DNA of 11,272 nucleotides, taken from the NCBI GenBank assembly GCA_964428885.1, contig CAYRZP010000070.1, positions 1 to 11,272 of the forward strand, written 5' to 3'. The DNA comes from JAQVQN01 sp964428885. Its GTDB lineage: Bacteria; Verrucomicrobiota; Kiritimatiellia; RFP12; UBA1067. The translations under genes were made by a program, and so were the position numbers. Positions 7,866 through 11,272 of the stretch are shown here, piece after piece. Below the pieces are notes generated by a model that was not told the origin of the DNA, did not search any database, and saw only the letters and a program-made list of their open reading frames with translations. Numbering within the stretch: the stretch's first letter is position 1; the number at the start of each line of letters is the position of its first letter.

Positions 7866-8606
7866 TCACCCTTGCCTGGTGCGCAACACCTCTTCAGCCT
7901 GCGCGACATCCTCCGGCGTGTCAACACCGACACCACACGACTCTGTCCTGATCACCGCTATGCGGCCGCCAATATACAAAGCCCTCAACTGCTCCAGGCA
8001 CTCAGTCTGCTCCAGCAAACACGGCGGTTCGCACACCAGACGCTTCAGGAAAGCGCCCCTGTAAGCGTAAATGCCCAAATGCCGCAGATACAGCCCTGAC
8101 GCCACATCCGCCGCCTCGTCGCGGCGGCAAGGTATGGGCAACCGCGAAAAATACAATGCCCCGCCGTCCCGCGCCAGCACCGTCTTGACAACCGTACGCG
8201 CCTCCAAATCCCGAATCGCGGTTATCGGGCAGGCCGCCGTGGCCATCTCCCATCCGCGACCGTCGCGCATGCGCGCCGCCAAAGCGTCAATCAGCGCCGG
8301 ATCGATCAGCGGCTCGTCGCCCTGAATGTTTATGATTATGTCGTCATCTTCCGCACAAGCCGCCTCCGCCACCCGGTCTGTGCCGGAAGGATGATCCCCG
8401 CGTGTCATCACAACCCGCACCACTCCCGCCATAGCGTCAGCGATCCTGCGGTCGTCAGTGGCCACCAGCACCTCGTCCAGCGCCCGGGATCGCTGCGCCG
8501 CCTCTACCACCCAACGCACCAAGGGTTTACCGCAAATGGGATAAAGGCTTTTGCCCGGAAAACGCGTCGAACCCCACCGTGCCGGGATAACACCTTTAAC
8601 ACGCAT
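7866..8606 (-). CDS. kdsB: 3-deoxy-manno-octulosonate cytidylyltransferase (CMP-Kdo synthetase)
   Basis: KdsB activates Kdo with CTP to CMP-Kdo, the donor for Kdo transferases acting on lipid A. The 246-residue product shows the nucleotidyltransferase motif IPARWGSTRFPGKSL at the N-terminus, then HPSGTDRVAE (around 77-86), NIQGDEPLID (around 93-102), ALYFSRLPIPCRR, HLGIYAYRGAFLKRL, LEQTECLEQLRAL and the C-terminal GVDTPEDVAQAE, all diagnostic of KdsB. Length fits the family. Start ATG 8606 lies directly before the core, with AAAGG about 11 bases upstream, a rather long spacing. It is the first gene of the nine-gene minus-strand operon and faces efp across a 181-base control region. Confidence 0.97.
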   Translation of the reverse strand: MRVKGVIPARWGSTRFPGKSLYPICGKPLVRWVVEAAQRSRALDEVLVATDDRRIADAMAGVVRVVMTRGDHPSGTDRVAEAACAEDDDIIINIQGDEPLIDPALIDALAARMRDGRGWEMATAACPITAIRDLEARTVVKTVLARDGGALYFSRLPIPCRRDEAADVASGLYLRHLGIYAYRGAFLKRLVCEPPCLLEQTECLEQLRALYIGGRIAVIRTESCGVGVDTPEDVAQAEEVLRTRQG

Positions 8607-8641
8607 AAAACAAATACCTTTCCCCGTTTAATCGTGTGAAC

Positions 8642-8670
8642 ATTTTCAATGGATTACCCGCGTGAGTCAA
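8642..8670 (-). promoter_or_regulatory. Candidate promoter of the kdsB-ptsI operon
   Basis: On the minus strand TTGACT (8670-8665) is followed after 17 bases by GAAAAT (8647-8642), 5 of 6 and 4 of 6 matches to the sigma70 boxes. Transcription would begin near 8635, about 29 bases before the kdsB start. The -35 box touches the inverted repeat at 8670-8690. It is the best match in the gap, and no other strong promoter was seen within the operon. Confidence 0.45.
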
Positions 8671-8690
8671 GACCGTTTGTTGTCCGGTCT
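8670..8690. promoter_or_regulatory. Candidate operator: perfect 6-base inverted repeat between divergent promoters
   Basis: AGACCG (8670-8675) and CGGTCT (8685-8690) are perfect inverted arms around 9 bases, a centre-to-centre distance of 15 bases. The repeat abuts the -35 box of the kdsB promoter candidate and lies about 34 bases upstream of the efp -35 box. That placement suits a dimeric regulator, but no regulator gene is nearby and arms of this length can occur by chance. Confidence 0.3.
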
Positions 8691-8723
8691 ACCCGCGAAA
8701 TTTGCCATGGCTATCGCAAACGC

Positions 8724-8753
8724 TTGACATTCCATAATTCCTGCCCGTAGAAT
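8724..8753 (+). promoter_or_regulatory. sigma70-type promoter of efp
   Basis: A perfect TTGACA (8724-8729) and TAGAAT (8748-8753, one mismatch) are 18 bases apart. Transcription should begin about 8759-8761, giving a leader of about 28 bases. It is the strongest promoter match in the window. The start site falls on the edge of a run of eight T (8761-8768). Confidence 0.72.
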
Positions 8754-8787
8754 CAGCCCGTTTTTTTTAACCGCCAAGAGGATTCTC

Positions 8788-9354
8788 ATGTTTGACGCAT
8801 CTGATCTACGCAAAGGCCTCAAAATCCAAATCGACGGCGCGCCTTATCTGATCACCGATTTCGATTTCAGCAAGCCCGGTAAAGGACAGGCCATTTACAA
8901 CTGCAAGCTGAAAAATATGCTGTCCGGCTCTACCATGAGCCGCAGTTTCAGGTCGAACGACCGTTTTGAGAAACCCGAGCTGCTCCAGCGCACAATCCGT
9001 TACTCCTATGAAAACGCGGGCCAGCACATTTTTCTCAATGATGACTTCGAGGAGATCACCGTCAGCGCAGAGGTGCTCGGCCGCAACAAGTTCTTCCTGA
9101 TGGATGACATGCCGGTGGACGCCCTCTTCTTCAATGATGAGGTCATCGAAGTCGAGCTGCCCAACCTTGTCGAACGCAAGGTCATCAAGTGTGATGTGGG
9201 GGCAAAGGGCAACACCGCGGCCGGCAAGGTCACAAAACCGGCGGTTGTCGAGGGCGGCTATGAACTGGCCGTGCCGCTCTTCGTCAATGAGGGCGACATC
9301 ATCCGCATCGACACGCGTACCGGTGAGTACAACGACCGCGCCCGCTCTAACTGA
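8788..9354 (+). CDS. efp: Elongation factor P
   Basis: EF-P binds ribosomes stalled at consecutive prolines and promotes peptide bond formation. The 188-residue product matches the family in all three domains: an N-terminal KOW-like domain with the tip loop SKPGKGQA, a middle domain (about 65-125), and a C-terminal domain ending in the diagnostic ELAVPLFVNEGDIIRIDTRTGEY. The tip residue is Lys32, the position modified in E. coli (Lys34) and Bacillus, so a lysine-type modification is expected. Neither epmA/epmB nor another modification gene is in the window. GAGGA at 8778-8782 lies 5 bases before the ATG. It has its own strong promoter and is followed after 29 bases by a histidine phosphatase gene, probably cotranscribed. 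Confidence 0.97.
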   Translation: MFDASDLRKGLKIQIDGAPYLITDFDFSKPGKGQAIYNCKLKNMLSGSTMSRSFRSNDRFEKPELLQRTIRYSYENAGQHIFLNDDFEEITVSAEVLGRNKFFLMDDMPVDALFFNDEVIEVELPNLVERKVIKCDVGAKGNTAAGKVTKPAVVEGGYELAVPLFVNEGDIIRIDTRTGEYNDRARSN

Positions 9355-9383
9355 TTTTTGCGCGCGCGCGGGATTACCAGAAA

Positions 9384-10058
9384 ATGCTAATATCAAGCCA
9401 GGCCGCCAATCTGTCAGGAGTTCGGGCCGCGCTTTCACGGGGACATCGTGCCGCACTGATGATCAGGCATGCCGAAAGGCCGCCCCTCAGCCCGGACGAC
9501 GCGGATTTCGGCCGCAGTATGGGGCTTACCTCTTTCGGTGCCGCGACCGCCTTCGCCGCCGGCGAACAACTGCGCGGCTTCCATGACGCCAGTTTTTTCG
9601 CGAGCCCGATGGAACGCTGCCGACTGACCGCGCGCCATTTCGCCGCCGGCATGGGGGTTGACCGGCCGCTCGTGCAGGATGCCGAACAGTTGGGAGTTAA
9701 CGGTTTCTATTACGATGACTCATGTGCCGTCCAGAAGATGATGCGCGAACAGGGCTACATGGCCTTCATGCTGGAATACCTGCGCACAGGCACGGCGCCA
9801 TTCTCGCGCCCGGTCCAAGATGCCAGCGCAAAACTCGCGCAATGGCTGCAACGCCAGACCTCCACCCTCTTGGGCGTCTATGTGAGCCACGATATTTTCG
9901 TCGCGGCCTTTCTGACCGGCCTCAAGGCCGCGGAGTTCACCGCTGAAAAATGGGTCGGCTTCCTGCACGGTGCTGTGCTTTTTCAGGCACCGGATAACGG
10001 CTGGACATGCTGTCCTTTCGTGCCTGAATTCAACACCGGCAGCTCTGCCGATCAGTGA
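9384..10058 (+). CDS. Histidine phosphatase superfamily protein (phosphoglycerate mutase-like)
   Basis: The 224-residue product has the core of the histidine phosphatase superfamily: RHAER at 28-32 with the catalytic His29 (RHA in place of the common RHG), SPMERCRLTA (74-83) with Arg78, and VSHD (167-170) with the second histidine, His169. Members act on many phosphomonoesters by way of a phosphohistidine intermediate, and the substrate here cannot be told. The region between the motifs (about 95-160) resembles nothing I recognise. No signal peptide is visible. ATG 9384 has no clear ribosome site, but the frame has no better start and the catalytic motif begins 27 residues in. It sits 29 bases after efp. 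Its last 29 bases overlap the 3' end of the convergent sugar-kinase gene. Phosphohistidine phosphatase (SixA-like) and sugar phosphatase roles are both possible. Confidence 0.82.
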   Translation: MLISSQAANLSGVRAALSRGHRAALMIRHAERPPLSPDDADFGRSMGLTSFGAATAFAAGEQLRGFHDASFFASPMERCRLTARHFAAGMGVDRPLVQDAEQLGVNGFYYDDSCAVQKMMREQGYMAFMLEYLRTGTAPFSRPVQDASAKLAQWLQRQTSTLLGVYVSHDIFVAAFLTGLKAAEFTAEKWVGFLHGAVLFQAPDNGWTCCPFVPEFNTGSSADQ

Positions 10059-11007
10059 TTTTCTCTGTTTTAACAAGCCGGAACAAAGCCTGCACACGCC
10101 TGCGGTCAATGTCAGCCGGTGTCATGCTCTCCACATTCGCGCTGCCGCACGCCAAACCATACCCGACCGCGGCAGGCAAACTTTTCCCGCGCAGATACGC
10201 GTGTATGATCCCCGCCAGCGCGCAATCGCCGCTGCCGATCACGTTCAAGCGGCACATCACATCCGGCGGGCTGAAGCGCCATACGCCAGCCCTGCTGCGC
10301 AAATACGCCAGTCCGCCACCCTGGGTGACAAGCACGTTCTGCGCGCCCATGCCCATCAGGTCGCGCATGCCCCGCAAAATGCGGATCTCCGTGTTCATGG
10401 TCTCGCCTAATGTGACCGACAACTCAAAAGCGTTGAGCTTCGCCAGGAGCGGCCGCTCGAACAACACATTCACGAGCGCCGTCCGATGCGAATCAATCAT
10501 GAGCGGAACACCGCTCTTAGCCGCCTCGCGCGCGAACGGCACATAAAAGTCGTCTTCGGCGAACGGCGGCAAAGTGCCGCTGATCGCCAATAGCGCTGAC
10601 TTCCCGATCCTGCTCAGGTTCTCCCGTATGAATGAGCGGCAGGCAGATTTGCCCGGATCAGGCGCCTCTTCCACCAGTTCCGTCGCGCTGTTGTCAGATC
10701 CGTCCAATAAAGTCGTGCATATCCGGGTCGGCGCGCGCATAGCGGTGAAAACGGTCCTGACGCCGCACTCCCGCGCGAATGCCGCAACTTTGCGCCCGCT
10801 GTCGCCACCGTTGAAGCCCGCTGCGCACGCTTCCGTGCCGAGCGCCTTCAAAGCGCGCGCGGTGTTGAGCGCCTTGCCGGCCGCGGACTCGACCGCCATC
10901 CGCGCCCGGTTGACGCCGTCCAGCGCCAGCCTTTCAAAGAAAAGGGTCCGCTGCAAAACCGGCGTCAGCCCCAAACACAGAACAGATTTTTTAACATTGT
11001 CCTTCAC
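10030..11007 (-). CDS. PfkB-family carbohydrate kinase (1-phosphofructokinase/tagatose-6-phosphate kinase type)
   Basis: This family transfers phosphate from ATP to a sugar or sugar phosphate. The 325-residue product opens with a FruK/LacC-like strand (CLGLTPVLQRTLFFERL) and AAGKALNTARALKALG (42-57), the counterpart of the AGGKG-N substrate motif. It ends with the PfkB signature NVIGSGDCALAGIIHAYLRGKS, carrying catalytic Asp261. The AAGKALN sequence departs from the usual GGKG, so substrate is uncertain. 1-phosphofructokinase is the nearest guess, but no fructose EII gene accompanies it. The start is GTG 11007, with GGAGG at 11013-11017, 5 bases upstream. It begins 23 bases after ribE ends and may be cotranscribed with it. 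The tail overlaps the convergent phosphatase gene by 29 bases. Confidence 0.88.
   Translation of the reverse strand: MKDNVKKSVLCLGLTPVLQRTLFFERLALDGVNRARMAVESAAGKALNTARALKALGTEACAAGFNGGDSGRKVAAFARECGVRTVFTAMRAPTRICTTLLDGSDNSATELVEEAPDPGKSACRSFIRENLSRIGKSALLAISGTLPPFAEDDFYVPFAREAAKSGVPLMIDSHRTALVNVLFERPLLAKLNAFELSVTLGETMNTEIRILRGMRDLMGMGAQNVLVTQGGGLAYLRSRAGVWRFSPPDVMCRLNVIGSGDCALAGIIHAYLRGKSLPAAVGYGLACGSANVESMTPADIDRRRVQALFRLVKTEKITDRQSCRC
10037..10050. terminator. Small hairpin in the overlap of two convergent genes, possible weak terminator
   Basis: CGGCAG (10037-10042) and CTGCCG (10045-10050) form a near-perfect palindrome. It lies between the two stop codons of the converging genes (10030-10032 minus, 10056-10058 plus). 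On the plus strand a T-rich stretch (TTTTCTCTGTTTT, 10059-10071) follows after 8 bases, and on the minus strand there is no T-run. The stem is short, so this is only a candidate. Confidence 0.25.
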
Positions 11008-11030
11008 TTACGCCTCCAGTATGACGCACT

Positions 11031-11272
11031 CTACACAAAACCGTTTTCGGCCAGCATCTCTTCCGTGATAACGGCGCCGCCGCGCTCGCCCAACATCCGG
11101 GAGACATATTTGCCAAGCATATCACCCTCCAAGTTTAGAGGATCGCCCGGCCGCCTGTCACCCAGACTCGTGACCGCCAGCGTGTGCGGGACCAGGTTGA
11201 CCTCGAACCAGTCTGCGCCCAGCCCCGAGACGGTCAGGCTGACGCCGTCAAGCGCGACGGATCCTTTCATGA
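11031..11272 (-). CDS. ribE: Riboflavin synthase (alpha subunit), C-terminal part
   Basis: Riboflavin synthase dismutates two molecules of 6,7-dimethyl-8-ribityllumazine to riboflavin. The 80 visible residues cover most of the second lumazine-binding repeat: GSVALDGVSLTVSGL, then FEVNLVPHTLAVTSLG and GDPLNLEGDMLGKYVSRML, which closely fit the family, with a short tail to a TAG at 11031-11033. The gene is cut by the window edge. The ATG at 11270 is an internal methionine, since the family's first repeat must lie upstream. Other riboflavin genes would be expected beyond the edge but cannot be seen. The gene is often called ribE or ribC depending on species. Confidence 0.92.
   Translation of the reverse strand, partial: MKGSVALDGVSLTVSGLGADWFEVNLVPHTLAVTSLGDRRPGDPLNLEGDMLGKYVSRMLGERGGAVITEEMLAENGFV

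Noticed and set aside
7117..8064. Long open frame of 315 codons on the plus strand
   Set aside because: It lies entirely antisense to kdsA and part of kdsB, has no recognisable domain, and its length follows from the GC-rich codon use of those genes.
8607..8787. Possible small RNA or riboswitch in the kdsB/efp intergenic region
   Set aside because: The predicted leaders are only about 29 bases on either side, too short for a riboswitch, and no extended fold was seen beyond the two short dyads already listed.
9360..9370. Alternating GC run between efp and the histidine phosphatase gene
   Set aside because: Eleven bases is too short to call a repeat element or a Z-DNA site, and no T-run follows that would make it a terminator.
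8806..9456. Open frame of 216 codons on the minus strand
   Set aside because: It mirrors efp, whose protein family is unmistakable. The predicted peptide is compositionally odd and matches nothing I know.
9968..9992. CGGTGC and GCACCG inverted repeat inside the histidine phosphatase gene
   Set aside because: It has a six-base stem with a 13-base loop, lies inside coding sequence and has no T-run after it, so it is not convincing as a terminator.

Overview
The window carries part of a chromosome from a Gram-negative, lipopolysaccharide-making bacterium. The evidence is Kdo synthesis genes (kdsB, kdsA) followed directly by the LPS export genes lptC, lptA and lptB. An HPr kinase beside HPr and enzyme I is a combination found in deltaproteobacteria and in the PVC group (Lentisphaerota, Kiritimatiellota, Verrucomicrobiota). 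The sequence alone does not settle the phylum. Composition is moderately GC-rich, with no mobile elements, CRISPR arrays, tRNAs or rRNAs. Genes are tightly packed, as in a core-genome segment.

Layout. (1) 1-1600: a plus-strand gene joins a calcineurin-like metallophosphoesterase domain to a PHP phosphatase domain. It runs into a run of exactly 100 Ns (1601-1700), a scaffold gap whose true length is unknown. (2) 8606 down to 1706, minus strand: one nearly gapless nine-gene transcription unit, kdsB-kdsA-lptC-lptA-lptB-hpf-hprK-ptsH-ptsI. Most junctions overlap or are a few bases apart. (3) 8607-8787: a divergent control region with one promoter candidate per direction, a perfect inverted repeat between them, and a T8 tract at the predicted efp start site. 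(4) 8788-10058, plus strand: efp (elongation factor P), then a histidine-phosphatase-family gene. (5) 11272 down to 10030, minus strand: the C-terminal part of riboflavin synthase (ribE), then a PfkB-family sugar kinase. The kinase's 3' end overlaps the histidine phosphatase gene tail to tail.

How the genes fit together. KdsA makes Kdo-8-phosphate and KdsB activates Kdo as CMP-Kdo. LptC, LptA and LptB are parts of the machine that moves finished LPS to the outer membrane. Hpf parks ribosomes in slow growth. HprK, HPr and enzyme I form a phosphorelay with both the histidine and the regulatory serine of HPr intact. The order resembles the E. coli kdsC-lptCAB-rpoN-hpf-ptsN-rapZ-npr cluster and deltaproteobacterial versions of it. 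Here rpoN, kdsC, rapZ and all EII genes are absent from the stretch. The points most worth a second look are the two-phosphatase fusion protein, the compact envelope/hibernation/PTS operon, a Tyr where HPr kinases usually have a conserved His, the organisation of the kdsB/efp control region, and the unusual substrate motif of the PfkB kinase.
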